Shown piece after piece: positions 8,490-16,973 of a stretch of DNA of 64,000 nt. The DNA is from Paenibacillus thiaminolyticus (GTDB taxonomy: Bacteria; Bacillota; Bacilli; Paenibacillales; Paenibacillaceae). The DNA is taken from assembly GCF_007066085.1 (NCBI RefSeq), contig NZ_CP041405.1, positions 6,231,501 to 6,295,500 of the forward strand, given 5' to 3'. The notes under the pieces are model-generated. The model did no database searches and was not told the DNA's origin. It was given only the letters and a program-made list of their open reading frames with translations. The position numbers and the translations under genes are program-made. Positions within the stretch are counted from its first letter, which is position 1; each line of letters opens with the position of its first letter.

Positions 8490-9923
8490 ATGACAGGAAC
8501 AATTATGAATATTTCGGCCGGAAGCGCAGCTCCGATGATGGGCGGCGCGCAGGCCAAGGCTGGAGCGGCCGATGGCGGCGCCGGATTTTGGACCGTGCTC
8601 TCGCAATGTATGGATACATCGGGCGAGGGAGCGGCATGGCCGGGAGGCTTGGCTTCGCTGTTCAACCTGAGCGAAGGGATGGGCAATATGCCAGCCTTGC
8701 CGGAAGAAGCAGCCGAGGTTGCTGAAGCCTTGCTTCAATCGCTGCTCGATTCGTTGCAATCGGCGGATGATGAATTGGAGAGCAATCCGGAGCTGTTCGC
8801 CGCGCTGCAGCAATGGGTGATGCAAGCCCAGCAGTGGCTGAACGAACAGCAGCCGTATGCAGAGCATTCTGATGCATCGGCACAGAGCCCGTCCGTCCTG
8901 ATCGAGCAGCCGTCCACGATTACGATCGCGGTGCGCGATGTGCTCGCGCAACTGGCCGGACTGCTCGAAGGGAAGCAAGCGGATGCTCCGGTGATGACTC
9001 CGCTTGCCGGGAACGGACAAGCAGCGGCCGTGGTGTCGGCTGTCGTGCAGAGCCAGACGCAGGCGACGTCCGAACGGCAGGCGCAAGGCGCAGGCTCGGA
9101 GCTTCCCCATGCGGCAGCAAGCGCCAAGGGGGAACAGGCACAGCCCGCCGAGGCAATACGATGGATGGCGCGGCTCGCTGACATGCTGAAGCAGGAAGGC
9201 GCAGCTAACGCCCCGGCGGCTCCTGCAGCGGCCAATGCGGCACGGGCGGCAGCAGCGGCGCAAGCCCAGTCTGTGCCGCAATCGGAAATCGTGCCAACAG
9301 CAGCGGCCGGAGCGAAGCCAGTGTCAGAAACCGTGAGCGGCCCAGATCACGCCCAGCCGGAGCCGCAGCTTGGACAAGTTATGCAGGCAGGCCAATGGGC
9401 GCTGCGTCAGGAAGGGCTCAACTCGACGAAGCCGGTGCCCGTCATCTACGCGGACCGCTTCGCGGATGAGATGGCCGGCTTCATGGTGAAGCAGCTGCGA
9501 TTCAGCCGGATCGGAGGGATGTCGGAAGCGAAGATTTCCCTGTATCCGGAGCATCTGGGACAGGTAGAAGTTCGACTGACGATTCAGAACGGCCAATTGA
9601 CGGCCCGCTTCTTGACCGAGCATCTGATGGCGAAGGATATGCTGGAACAGCAGATGTCCATGCTTCGCGGCGCACTCCAATCCCAAGGAATTCAAGTGGA
9701 GAAGATTGAAGTATCCCAGCAATCGTCGAATGCATTGAATTCTTCCCTGTTCCAGGAGGAACGGAGACAGCAGGATACCCACCGCCAGCAATCGTCGGAA
9801 CGGGGGGCGAAGCAGGGCAAGCGGCTGACCCTTGATGAGCTTGCCGGGACTTTGGAGGCCGAAGAAGAGTTGCGGACAGCGCAGCTGCTTGGCGGGAATT
9901 CCACCTTCAGCGCAAGCGTGTAA
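8490..9923 (+). CDS. fliK: FliK, hook-length control protein
   Basis: FliK is an exported molecular ruler that ends hook growth and switches FlhB specificity to filament-type substrates. The 477-residue protein has a long, poorly conserved Ala/Gln/Pro-rich region (about 1-320) and a compact C-terminal Flg_hook domain (about 335-410) with ISLYPEHLGQVEVRLTIQNG and GALQSQGIQVEKIEVSQQ. The ATG at 8490 follows AAAGGAGGTGA with ideal spacing; the GTG at 8481 is inside that site. Downstream flgD and the hook protein complete the hook module. Confidence 0.93.
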   Translation: MTGTIMNISAGSAAPMMGGAQAKAGAADGGAGFWTVLSQCMDTSGEGAAWPGGLASLFNLSEGMGNMPALPEEAAEVAEALLQSLLDSLQSADDELESNPELFAALQQWVMQAQQWLNEQQPYAEHSDASAQSPSVLIEQPSTITIAVRDVLAQLAGLLEGKQADAPVMTPLAGNGQAAAVVSAVVQSQTQATSERQAQGAGSELPHAAASAKGEQAQPAEAIRWMARLADMLKQEGAANAPAAPAAANAARAAAAAQAQSVPQSEIVPTAAAGAKPVSETVSGPDHAQPEPQLGQVMQAGQWALRQEGLNSTKPVPVIYADRFADEMAGFMVKQLRFSRIGGMSEAKISLYPEHLGQVEVRLTIQNGQLTARFLTEHLMAKDMLEQQMSMLRGALQSQGIQVEKIEVSQQSSNALNSSLFQEERRQQDTHRQQSSERGAKQGKRLTLDELAGTLEAEEELRTAQLLGGNSTFSASV

Positions 9924-9957
9924 CTATCGGTAGATAACAATCAGGGAGGTACGGCCA

Positions 9958-10536
9958 ATGGCATCAGATGCAGCAGTCGGCAGAGTCGTCACCTGGCCGA
10001 ACTACAGCAAGGAGAACGTAGCGCAGGCCAGCAAGAAGGACGGTCAGACGCTAGGGAAAGATGAATTTTTGAAAATTTTGATTACGCAGCTGCAAAATCA
10101 GGATCCGATGCAGCCGATGCAGGACCGGGATTTCATCGCGCAGATGGCCCAATTCAGCTCCGTCGAGCAGTTGATGAACATCCAGACCCAGCTCGGAAGC
10201 CTGCACCAGGCGCTCGGCATGTCTTCCAGCCTTATCGGCAAAGAGATCACATGGTACAGTACGTCCGAAGATAAGGAATATCAGGTAACGGGTCAGGAAG
10301 ATACGAATCCGGTACTTAGAACCGGCATCGTCGAGTCGATGATTATCCGCGACGGCGTGTCTTACGCCAAGGTCGGCAAGAATGAAGTCGAGTTGAGCAC
10401 GATCGCGGAGATTCGCGAACCGGGAGAAACCCCAGACACGGAAGAGCCGGAACAACCAGGACAGCCAGAGGAGCCGGAACAGCCTGGACCGCCTGAGGAA
10501 GAGTCTCCTGGCGGAGAAGCGGAAGGCCAGTCATGA
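9958..10536 (+). CDS. flgD: FlgD, hook assembly scaffold (hook cap)
   Basis: FlgD caps the growing hook and is discarded afterwards. The conserved FlgD core occupies about residues 30-90 (LGKDEFLKILITQLQNQDPM, FIAQMAQFSSVEQLMNIQTQ), followed by a small C-terminal beta region. The last 36 or so residues (about 156-192) are almost pure Pro/Glu/Gly with a repeated EEPEQPG-like unit, an extension absent from shorter Bacillus homologues. AGGGAGGT lies 7 nt before the ATG. The stop overlaps the next start in ATGA. Confidence 0.93.
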   Translation: MASDAAVGRVVTWPNYSKENVAQASKKDGQTLGKDEFLKILITQLQNQDPMQPMQDRDFIAQMAQFSSVEQLMNIQTQLGSLHQALGMSSSLIGKEITWYSTSEDKEYQVTGQEDTNPVLRTGIVESMIIRDGVSYAKVGKNEVELSTIAEIREPGETPDTEEPEQPGQPEEPEQPGPPEEESPGGEAEGQS

Positions 10537-10937
10537 ACCTCGGAGGTCCAATTGGGCATTTAGGCCCAACCGCACCGATACAGGCCGTCCAGCAGCCAGA
10601 ACGGCTGAAGCAGGCCCGGCAGAGCGAGAGCAAAGCAAGCTTCCAGCAGCTCTTTCAACAGGAGCTGCAGCGGACGAACGATGTCCGCTTCAGCCATCAT
10701 GCGAGAACCCGCATGACAGAGCGCGGCATGAACCTGACCCCCGAGCTCGTCGCCAAGATGAATCAGGCGATGAAGCAGGCCGAGGAGAAGGGGGCGCGGC
10801 AATCGCTCGTCATCATGAATAACCAGGCCTTCATCGTCAATGTGCCGTCCCGTACCGTCATTACGGCATTGGATGAAGCGACGCGGCAGAATCATGTTTT
10901 TACGCAGATCGACAGCGCCATTCTCCTCAATGATTGA
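10533..10937 (+). CDS. TIGR02530-type flagellar operon protein
   Basis: This 134-residue soluble protein belongs to the small family found between flgD and the hook gene in many Firmicutes. The recognisable core is FSHHARTRMTERGMNLTPEL followed by MKQAEEKGARQSLVIMNNQAFIVNVPSRTVITAL. The N-terminal 45 residues are Gln/Pro-rich and variable. Its biochemical role is unknown to me; placement suggests hook assembly or export chaperoning. The start ATG overlaps the flgD stop by 4 bp, indicating coupled translation. Confidence 0.85.
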   Translation: MNLGGPIGHLGPTAPIQAVQQPERLKQARQSESKASFQQLFQQELQRTNDVRFSHHARTRMTERGMNLTPELVAKMNQAMKQAEEKGARQSLVIMNNQAFIVNVPSRTVITALDEATRQNHVFTQIDSAILLND

Positions 10938-11045
10938 GGCATGGCGGGTCTAGAGGCTGGACCGTAAGGGAGCCTTGGCTCATGGAACGACCGAAGTGAG
11001 CCCTTTATTTAGAGGATGTACCATTAAGACATTGGAGGTAATACG

Positions 11046-11864
11046 ATGATTCGATCGATGTATTCCGGCGTATCCGGCATGCGCGGATTTCAGACGAAAC
11101 TGGACGTCATTGGCAATAACATTGCCAACGTCAATACCGTTGGCTTCAAAGGCAGCCGCGTTATGTTCAAGGACATTATGAGCCAGACGATTGAAGGCAC
11201 GACAGCCCCGAACGATAACAGCGGCGGGGTGAACGCCAAGCAGATCGGACTCGGCGTCTCCCTCGCTTCCATCGATACCGTGCATACGCCGGGAAGCGCG
11301 ATGACGACGAATCGCCCGCTCGACATGCGCATCGACGGGGACGGCTTCTTCGCTGTCTCGTTAGGCGATGATCAGGAGGTTCCGTTCCTGACGCGCGCAG
11401 GCGATTTCCATCTGGATGCGAACCGGAGGCTGGTCACCGCAGACGGCTTGAGCGTACTCGATTCCGGCGGCGGGGTGATCGAGTTGGAAGAGGATATCGT
11501 CGCCTTCTCCATCTCGCAGACCGGCGAGATTATTGCGAAGCGGGATGACGGCACGACCGAAGCGACGGATATTCGGCTTGGCGTAATCAAGGTCGTCAAC
11601 CCGGAAGGCCTCGAGAAAATCGGAGGCAACCTGTACCGCTTGACCCCGAACGCGGTTGAGGAGGGTGAAGCCGAGATCGTCACCGCGAACGATCCGGAGG
11701 CGGGCACCGGCGCGATTATCACAGGCCAGCTCGAAATGTCGAACGTCGACCTGACGGGCGAGTTCACGGAGATGATCGTGGCCCAGCGGGGCTTCCAGGC
11801 GAACTCGCGTATCATTACGACATCTGATGAAGTATTGCAGGAAGTCGTCAATCTGAAGCGATAA
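11046..11864 (+). CDS. flgG: FlgG/FlgE-type flagellar hook-rod protein
   Basis: The 272-residue axial protein starts MIRSMYSGVSGMRGFQTKLD with the rod/hook signature IGNNIANVNTVGFKGSRVMF, has a central beta domain (DGDGFFAVSL), and ends with the C-terminal helix FTEMIVAQRGFQANSRIITT. In B. subtilis the equivalent gene at this position, also short, encodes the hook protein and is called flgE (earlier flgG). Annotation pipelines usually call the Paenibacillus gene flgG. Context with fliK and flgD favours hook function. GGAGG lies 7 nt before the ATG. Confidence 0.9.
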   Translation: MIRSMYSGVSGMRGFQTKLDVIGNNIANVNTVGFKGSRVMFKDIMSQTIEGTTAPNDNSGGVNAKQIGLGVSLASIDTVHTPGSAMTTNRPLDMRIDGDGFFAVSLGDDQEVPFLTRAGDFHLDANRRLVTADGLSVLDSGGGVIELEEDIVAFSISQTGEIIAKRDDGTTEATDIRLGVIKVVNPEGLEKIGGNLYRLTPNAVEEGEAEIVTANDPEAGTGAIITGQLEMSNVDLTGEFTEMIVAQRGFQANSRIITTSDEVLQEVVNLKR

Positions 11865-11886
11865 TGCGGCAGTAATCCGTTCCAAG

Positions 11887-11922
11887 CCCTGATGCCGCGC
11901 CGGTGAACGGCCGGCATCGGGG
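11887..11922 (+). other. Intra-operon stem-loop between the hook gene and swrD
   Basis: CCCTGATGCCG (11887-11897) pairs with CGGCATCGGGG (11912-11922) as an 11-bp stem with one G-T pair and a GC-rich 14-nt loop. No T tract follows, so it is unlikely to terminate. It may act as an mRNA processing or stability element protecting the abundant hook message. Confidence 0.45.
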
Positions 11923-11952
11923 TCTGGAATGAAGAGGCAAAGGAGGATTTGG

Positions 11953-12177
11953 ATGATATCCGTCACGCGATTGAACGGTTCTCCCATGTGGGTGAACGCC
12001 CTTCTCATCGAGACCGTGGAAGAGACGCCGGACACGTATATAACGTTAACGACGGGGAAGAAGTTCATCGTACTGGAGAAGGGGCCGGAAGTGATAGGGC
12101 GGATTGAACAGTATGTTCGCTCCGTCGGTATCATTGCCGGAACGAAAAAGACAGAACCATCGGAGGGACAACCATGA
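11953..12177 (+). CDS. swrD: SwrD (FlbD / YlzI), flagellar motor power protein
   Basis: This 74-residue protein belongs to the FlbD family; its B. subtilis member, renamed SwrD, is needed for full motor torque and swarming. The family pattern is clear: MISVTRLNGSPMWVNALLIE, then TPDTYITLTTGKKFIVLE. It starts at ATG 11953 behind AAGGAGG; the in-frame ATG at 11929 has no Shine-Dalgarno. The last 12 residues are polar and variable. The stop overlaps the fliL start in ATGA. Confidence 0.9.
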   Translation: MISVTRLNGSPMWVNALLIETVEETPDTYITLTTGKKFIVLEKGPEVIGRIEQYVRSVGIIAGTKKTEPSEGQP

Positions 12178-12629
12178 AACGAATGATGCCGTGGATGATC
12201 ACACTCCTGCTTGCGCTGACCTTGATCGCCCTGGTCGTGATTATGATGATCAATACGAATGGTAAAGGCAACGCGCCTGGAGCACAGCAAGTGCAGACTG
12301 TAAGATTATCGGCCGATGAAATCGTGGAGATGACGTCAACGATGACAGACATCAAAACGAATCTGGCGGATCGCAACTATATCGTATTGACCGGCTTCGC
12401 GTTCCAAATGGACACCAAGAAGACAAAGGAGCAGTTCGACAAGATCAAAGATGTTCGCATCAAGCCTCTCATTCTCAGAACCTTGGCTGATATGAAACCG
12501 GAAGACTTGCAAGGTATGAAGGGTCAGGATCAGCTGTGTGCCAAGTTGCTCGAACTGATTAATAAGCAATTGCCGGAAGGCAAGGTCGTTCAAGTGGACT
12601 TGACGGACTTTATACTTTCGCCGATTTGA
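12174..12629 (+). CDS. fliL: FliL, flagellar basal-body/stator-associated membrane protein
   Basis: FliL rings surround and stabilise stator complexes. The 151-residue product has one N-terminal membrane helix (about residues 5-26, MMPWMITLLLALTLIALVVI) and an extracytoplasmic stomatin/SPFH-like domain with the usual C-terminal end (GKVVQVDLTDFILSPI). It overlaps swrD by 4 bp and precedes fliM, as in Bacillus. Confidence 0.92.
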   Translation: MKRMMPWMITLLLALTLIALVVIMMINTNGKGNAPGAQQVQTVRLSADEIVEMTSTMTDIKTNLADRNYIVLTGFAFQMDTKKTKEQFDKIKDVRIKPLILRTLADMKPEDLQGMKGQDQLCAKLLELINKQLPEGKVVQVDLTDFILSPI

Positions 12630-12679
12630 CGGCAGATTGACACACATGTTCAGCTGATTCCTGTAAGGGGGTGAAACGA

Positions 12680-13678
12680 TTGGTAGACGTGCTATCGCAG
12701 AACGAGATTGACGCATTGCTCGCGGCGCTGTCCTCGGGGGAAATGGATGCGGAAGAGCTAAAAAAAGAGGAAACACAGCGTAAAATCCGTTCGTACGATT
12801 TCAAGCGTGCCGTTCGTTTTTCTAAAGACCACATTCGAAGTTTGACACGCATCCATGAAAATTTCGCCAGATTTTTGACGACATATTTTTCCGCGCAATT
12901 GCGTACTTTTGTGCAAATCAATGTCGTCCAGGTCGAGCAGTTGCCGTATGACGAATTCATTCGCTCGATACCGAAAATGACCATATTGAATATTTTTGAA
13001 GCCGAGCCGCTCAAAGGCCGGATGGTTCTCGAGGTCAACCCGAACGTTGCTTATGCCATGCTTGACCGCATGCTGGGCGGCGCCGGAGCTGCCCCTTCGA
13101 AGATCAACGTCCTGACCGAGATCGAGACGACGGTGATGGAGCGCATTTTCAGCCGGGCGTTCGAGAGCCTGCAGGAGGCGTGGAAGAACGTGCTCGATAT
13201 CCGGCCGCGGCTGGAAGCACTCGAGACGAATCCTCAATTTATGCAAATTGTCTCCCCGAACGAGACGATTGCGCTCATTTCATTGAGCACCAAGATCGGG
13301 GACACGACGGGGATGATCAACTTATGTATCCCTCATGTCGTCATTGAGCCGATAATGCCGAAGCTGTCTGTGCATCATTGGTTCGTATCTGAGAAAAAAA
13401 CGCGGGAACCGATTGAGATCGAAAAATTGCGCCAACGGGTTAGCAAAGCGAAGCTTCCGATCGCCGTTGAACTTGGCACATCACAGATTTCGGTACAGGA
13501 GTTGATGCAGTTATCAATCGGCGATGTCATCGCCTTGAACAAGCCGGTTGACAGCGGTTTGACGATTCGGGTTGGTGACCGCATGAAATATATTGGCACG
13601 CCGGGTGTAGTCAAAGATCGCGTAGCGGTACAAATCGAGCAAGTCGTGGAAGAAGGAGTGGAAGAGCATGACGAGTAA
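12680..13678 (+). CDS. fliM: FliM, flagellar motor switch protein
   Basis: FliM forms the C-ring wall and receives phosphorylated CheY. The N-terminal CheY-binding peptide LSQNEIDALLAAL is at residues 5-17, the CheC-like middle domain follows, and the C-terminal FliN-like (SpoA) domain ends in RVGDRMKYIGTPGV. TTG 12680 is preferred because AAGGGGGTGA (12665-12674) lies 5 nt upstream; the GTG at 12671 is within that sequence. The length is 332 residues. The stop overlaps fliY by 11 bp. Confidence 0.95.
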   Translation: MVDVLSQNEIDALLAALSSGEMDAEELKKEETQRKIRSYDFKRAVRFSKDHIRSLTRIHENFARFLTTYFSAQLRTFVQINVVQVEQLPYDEFIRSIPKMTILNIFEAEPLKGRMVLEVNPNVAYAMLDRMLGGAGAAPSKINVLTEIETTVMERIFSRAFESLQEAWKNVLDIRPRLEALETNPQFMQIVSPNETIALISLSTKIGDTTGMINLCIPHVVIEPIMPKLSVHHWFVSEKKTREPIEIEKLRQRVSKAKLPIAVELGTSQISVQELMQLSIGDVIALNKPVDSGLTIRVGDRMKYIGTPGVVKDRVAVQIEQVVEEGVEEHDE

Positions 13679-14963
13679 AGATTACTTGTCGCAGGAGGAA
13701 ATTGACGCCCTGTTGAAAAAATCGAGCGGCGATTCGTCTGAAGGCGAAGCGGAATCCCCTTCAATCGATTCCTACTTGGATCCGATCGAAGTCGATGCCC
13801 TTGGTGAGATAGGCAATATTACGTTTGGCAGTGCGGCCACCGCGCTATCCACCCTGCTGGGCAAAAAGGTGGACATTACGACGCCCCGCATCACGCTGCT
13901 GAAGCGCGAGAATCTGGAGGAGGAGTTCCCGAAGCCGCATGTCGCTGTGCATGTGCAGTATGTCGAAGGCTTCGAAGGGGTCAATTCCCTCGTCATCAAG
14001 ACATCGGATGCGCAGGTCATCGCGGATTTGATGCTTGGCGGAGACGGCACGAACCTGAGCGGCGAGCTGAATGAAATTCACGTCAGCGCCGTGCAGGAGG
14101 CAATGAACCAGATGATGGGCTCGTCCGCGACGTCCATGTCCACGATTTTTAATCGGCTGGTGAACATCTCACCGCCGGGCATCGGGATCTTGAACATGTC
14201 GGATGGACAGGGGATTGACACGCTGCCTGACGCGAATGTGCTCGTCAAAGTTTCATTCCGCCTTACGATCGGCGATTTGATTGATTCGACGATAATGCAA
14301 ATCTTGACGGTGCCGTTTGCGAAGGACATGGTCCGGATTTTGATGGGAACGGCGGAATCGATGTCGACGGGAGCAGAGGCCGCGCCGGAGGCTCCTGCGG
14401 CGGAAGAGGCGCCATATGCGCCACCGGCTCAGCCTGCTGCCCAGCAGCAGCCGATGGCAGGGTATGAGCAGCCTCCGATGACGGGATATGAGCAGCAGCC
14501 GATGGCGGGGGGACAAGCGCCTCAGCAGCCGTACGGACAGCCGTACGCGCAGCCTCCGTACGGAGCTCAGCCGATGCCGGCAGCTCACCTGGATCCGCAG
14601 AGCGGAGCGGCTTCCGCATTCGGCAATGTGCCGAACCGGAACGTCAATGTCCAGCCGGTGCAATTTGCGAATTTTCAACCCGGATCCTATGTGCAACATG
14701 ATGAATCCAATCTAAATTTATTGTTGGACATCCCGCTCAAAGTCACAGTAGAATTAGGGAGGACACACAAACAGATCAAGGACATTCTAGAGCTCTCTCA
14801 AGGTTCCATTATTGAGCTGGACAAGCTGGCTGGCGAACCGGTCGACATTCTGGTCAACAACAAACTCATTGCCAAGGGGGAAGTTGTCGTCATAGACGAG
14901 AATTTTGGCGTTCGTGTCACCGATATTATCAACCAGTGGGATCGAATTCAAAAACTACAATAA
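13668..14963 (+). CDS. fliY: FliY, motor switch protein with CheC-type phosphatase domain
   Basis: FliY replaces FliN in Gram-positive motors and dephosphorylates CheY-P at the switch. The 431-residue protein begins with a CheY-binding peptide (LSQEEIDALLKK), has two CheC-type ExxN phosphatase motifs (EIGN near residue 45, and E...N in VQEAMNQMM near 145), and a C-terminal SpoA/FliN domain. Between them, about residues 234-337, is a Pro/Gln/Ala/Tyr-rich linker with repeats of the type MAGYEQPPMTGYEQQ. Shine-Dalgarno AAGGAGTGG lies within fliM. Confidence 0.94.
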   Translation: MTSKDYLSQEEIDALLKKSSGDSSEGEAESPSIDSYLDPIEVDALGEIGNITFGSAATALSTLLGKKVDITTPRITLLKRENLEEEFPKPHVAVHVQYVEGFEGVNSLVIKTSDAQVIADLMLGGDGTNLSGELNEIHVSAVQEAMNQMMGSSATSMSTIFNRLVNISPPGIGILNMSDGQGIDTLPDANVLVKVSFRLTIGDLIDSTIMQILTVPFAKDMVRILMGTAESMSTGAEAAPEAPAAEEAPYAPPAQPAAQQQPMAGYEQPPMTGYEQQPMAGGQAPQQPYGQPYAQPPYGAQPMPAAHLDPQSGAASAFGNVPNRNVNVQPVQFANFQPGSYVQHDESNLNLLLDIPLKVTVELGRTHKQIKDILELSQGSIIELDKLAGEPVDILVNNKLIAKGEVVVIDENFGVRVTDIINQWDRIQKLQ

Positions 14964-14985
14964 GATTTAGGGAGGATTCAGAACG

Positions 14986-15348
14986 ATGGCAAACCGTATT
15001 TTGATCGTAGACGATGCAGCGTTCATGCGAATGATGATTCGCGACATTTTGACTAAGAATGGATACGATGTCGTGGGAGAAGCATCAGATGGCGCTCAGG
15101 CGATCGAAAAGTTCAAAGAACATAAACCAGACCTGATTACGATGGACATCACGATGCCGGAGATGGACGGCATTGCGGCGTTGAAGGAGATTCGCAAGCT
15201 GGACCCGAACGCCAAAGTTATCATGTGTTCAGCGATGGGCCAGCAGGCGATGGTTATCGACGCGATTCAGGCAGGGGCGAAGGACTTCATCGTCAAGCCG
15301 TTCCAGGCAGACCGCGTTATCGAAGCGATTAAGAAAACAATGGGATAA
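14986..15348 (+). CDS. cheY: CheY, chemotaxis response regulator
   Basis: This is a single-domain receiver of 120 residues. The acidic pair DD is at 9-10, the phospho-acceptor Asp54 is in ITMDITMPEMDG, the conserved Thr/Ser position is in CSAMGQQ, and Lys is in FIVKPFQ. In Bacilli CheY-P from CheA binds FliM and FliY and promotes counter-clockwise rotation. GGGAGG is 11 nt upstream of the ATG. It sits between switch and export-gate genes as in B. subtilis. Confidence 0.96.
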   Translation: MANRILIVDDAAFMRMMIRDILTKNGYDVVGEASDGAQAIEKFKEHKPDLITMDITMPEMDGIAALKEIRKLDPNAKVIMCSAMGQQAMVIDAIQAGAKDFIVKPFQADRVIEAIKKTMG

Positions 15349-15351
15349 GCC

Positions 15352-15891
15352 ATGCCTGACAACGGTCAAATTCAAACGCCCGGTGCCGGAGATTACATAG
15401 GCAGCTTATTGACCGTGCTGCTGTCGCTCGCAGTCATTATCGTACTTATCGTACTGCTTATTAAATGGTTGAACCGGAAAAACCGCATGTGGCAAATGAA
15501 TCAAAGCATTCGCACGATCGGCGGCACCGGGCTCGGACCGAACAAGTCCTTGCAGATTATTGAAGTTGGCGATGCCGTCTACATCCTGGGCATCGGAGAG
15601 GATATTACCTTGATCGATAAAATATCCGATCCGGGGCAAGCGGCGCGCTTGATGGCGTCATTGGAGCGCGCGCCGTCCAAGCCCGGGACGGCATGGCCAG
15701 CCTCTTGGTCTGACCTGAAAAGCCGTGTGCGAAGGGGTTACAAGACTGCGGAGACAGACTCGGGAACGAGAGATACGGACCCGTCTTCCGTGTCTTTTCA
15801 TGAAGTGTTTCATGCAAAACTTGAACAGATGCCCAAGCGCGCACAACAAGTGGAGCAGTTGTTCAAAGAAGATTCCAATGAAGATCGGTAG
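15352..15891 (+). CDS. fliO: FliO (FliZ), flagellar export apparatus assembly protein
   Basis: FliO assists assembly of the FliP/FliR core of the export gate. The 179-residue product has one membrane helix (about residues 18-40, LLTVLLSLAVIIVLIVLLIK) and then the FliO domain (IRTIGGTGLGPNKSLQIIEV, DAVYILGIGEDITLIDKI). The C-terminal 70 residues are polar and poorly conserved. It starts 3 nt after cheY and is called fliZ in B. subtilis. Confidence 0.9.
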   Translation: MPDNGQIQTPGAGDYIGSLLTVLLSLAVIIVLIVLLIKWLNRKNRMWQMNQSIRTIGGTGLGPNKSLQIIEVGDAVYILGIGEDITLIDKISDPGQAARLMASLERAPSKPGTAWPASWSDLKSRVRRGYKTAETDSGTRDTDPSSVSFHEVFHAKLEQMPKRAQQVEQLFKEDSNEDR

Positions 15892-15899
15892 ATGGATTG

Positions 15900-16655
15900 A
15901 TGAATAAAAAATTGCTGCTAGCTGTGACAGCCGTCCTGTTGTTGTCCGGTCTTACCGCTCATTGGGCGTCGGCGTCGTCTGTCATTCCTGACATCGACAT
16001 CAAGATTGGAGACGGCGGCGGGCAGCCGGGGACATCCTCGTTGTCCTTGCTGCTGCTGATTACCGTGCTCAGCATCGCTCCGGCCATTCTCGTCCTGATG
16101 ACCTCCTTCACGCGCATCGTCGTCGTGCTGGGCTTCGTCCGGACATCGCTTGGAACGCAGCAGATGCCGCCCAACCAGGTGTTAATCGGACTTGCGCTCT
16201 TTCTTACTTTGTTTGTGATGTCCCCAACGATTGGCGAAATCAATCAGGTCGCGCTGCAGCCGTATTTGAAGGGCGAGCTGAACCAGACCCAGGCGTTGGA
16301 GCAAGCCTCGATACCTATGAAGAAATTCATGTTCTCGCATACCCGCGAGAAAGATTTGCTCTTATTTATGAAGTACACGAAGACCGAGAAGCCGAACACG
16401 TATCAAGACGTGCCGCTCACCGTGCTTGTGCCCGCATATGCTATCAGTGAGCTGAAGACCGCCTTTCAGATGGGATTTATGATATTCATTCCTTTTCTGG
16501 TCATTGACATGGTCGTAGCCAGCACGCTGATGGCGATGGGGATGATGATGCTGCCTCCGGTGATGATCTCGCTTCCTTTTAAAATACTTCTGTTCGTGCT
16601 CGTAGACGGCTGGTATCTTGTCGTGAAGTCGTTGCTGATGAGTTTCAACACCTAA
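15900..16655 (+). CDS. fliP: FliP, flagellar export gate protein
   Basis: FliP forms the pore core of the flagellar type III export gate with FliQ and FliR. The 251-residue protein has an N-terminal signal peptide (MNKKLLLAVTAVLLLSGLTA with a WASAS cleavage region), then four membrane segments and the FliP signatures RIVVVLGFVRTSLGTQQMPP and FQMGFMIFIPFLVIDMVVAS. The start is ATG 15900, with TTG 15897 just before it; there is no strong Shine-Dalgarno, so coupling to fliO (stop 15891) is likely. Confidence 0.95.
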   Translation: MNKKLLLAVTAVLLLSGLTAHWASASSVIPDIDIKIGDGGGQPGTSSLSLLLLITVLSIAPAILVLMTSFTRIVVVLGFVRTSLGTQQMPPNQVLIGLALFLTLFVMSPTIGEINQVALQPYLKGELNQTQALEQASIPMKKFMFSHTREKDLLLFMKYTKTEKPNTYQDVPLTVLVPAYAISELKTAFQMGFMIFIPFLVIDMVVASTLMAMGMMMLPPVMISLPFKILLFVLVDGWYLVVKSLLMSFNT

Positions 16656-16692
16656 GCGGGAGCGAATCTGACGAACGGGAGGAAGACAGGAA

Positions 16693-16962
16693 ATGAGTGC
16701 TGAGTTTATTATCGGCTTGGCGGGGCAGGCGGTGTTCACCGTATTGAAGGTGGCCGCCCCGATGCTGGCCATCGCACTGATCGTCGGGCTTGCCATTAGT
16801 ATTTTTCAGGCGACGACGCAGATCCAGGAGCAGACCTTGGCCTTCGTGCCCAAAATTATCGCCGTCATGGTGGCTGTGCTCGTATTCGGCCCCTGGATTT
16901 TAACGACATTGGTCGATTTTGCTTTTAGTATTTTAAATAATTTGCACCTTTACATCGGTTAG
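16693..16962 (+). CDS. fliQ: FliQ, flagellar export gate protein
   Basis: FliQ is the small two-helix subunit of the export gate. The 89-residue protein has two long hydrophobic segments (about 17-42 and 55-75) and the family motif AISIFQATTQIQEQTLAFVP. GGGAGG lies upstream of the ATG. fliR starts 11 nt after its stop. Confidence 0.95.
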   Translation: MSAEFIIGLAGQAVFTVLKVAAPMLAIALIVGLAISIFQATTQIQEQTLAFVPKIIAVMVAVLVFGPWILTTLVDFAFSILNNLHLYIG

Positions 16963-16973
16963 GCAGTGAAGAG

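Noticed and set aside
8136..9281. 381-residue minus-strand ORF opposite ylxF/fliK
   Set aside because: Arises from the biased Ala/Gln codons of fliK; Cys/Arg/His-rich and without family features.
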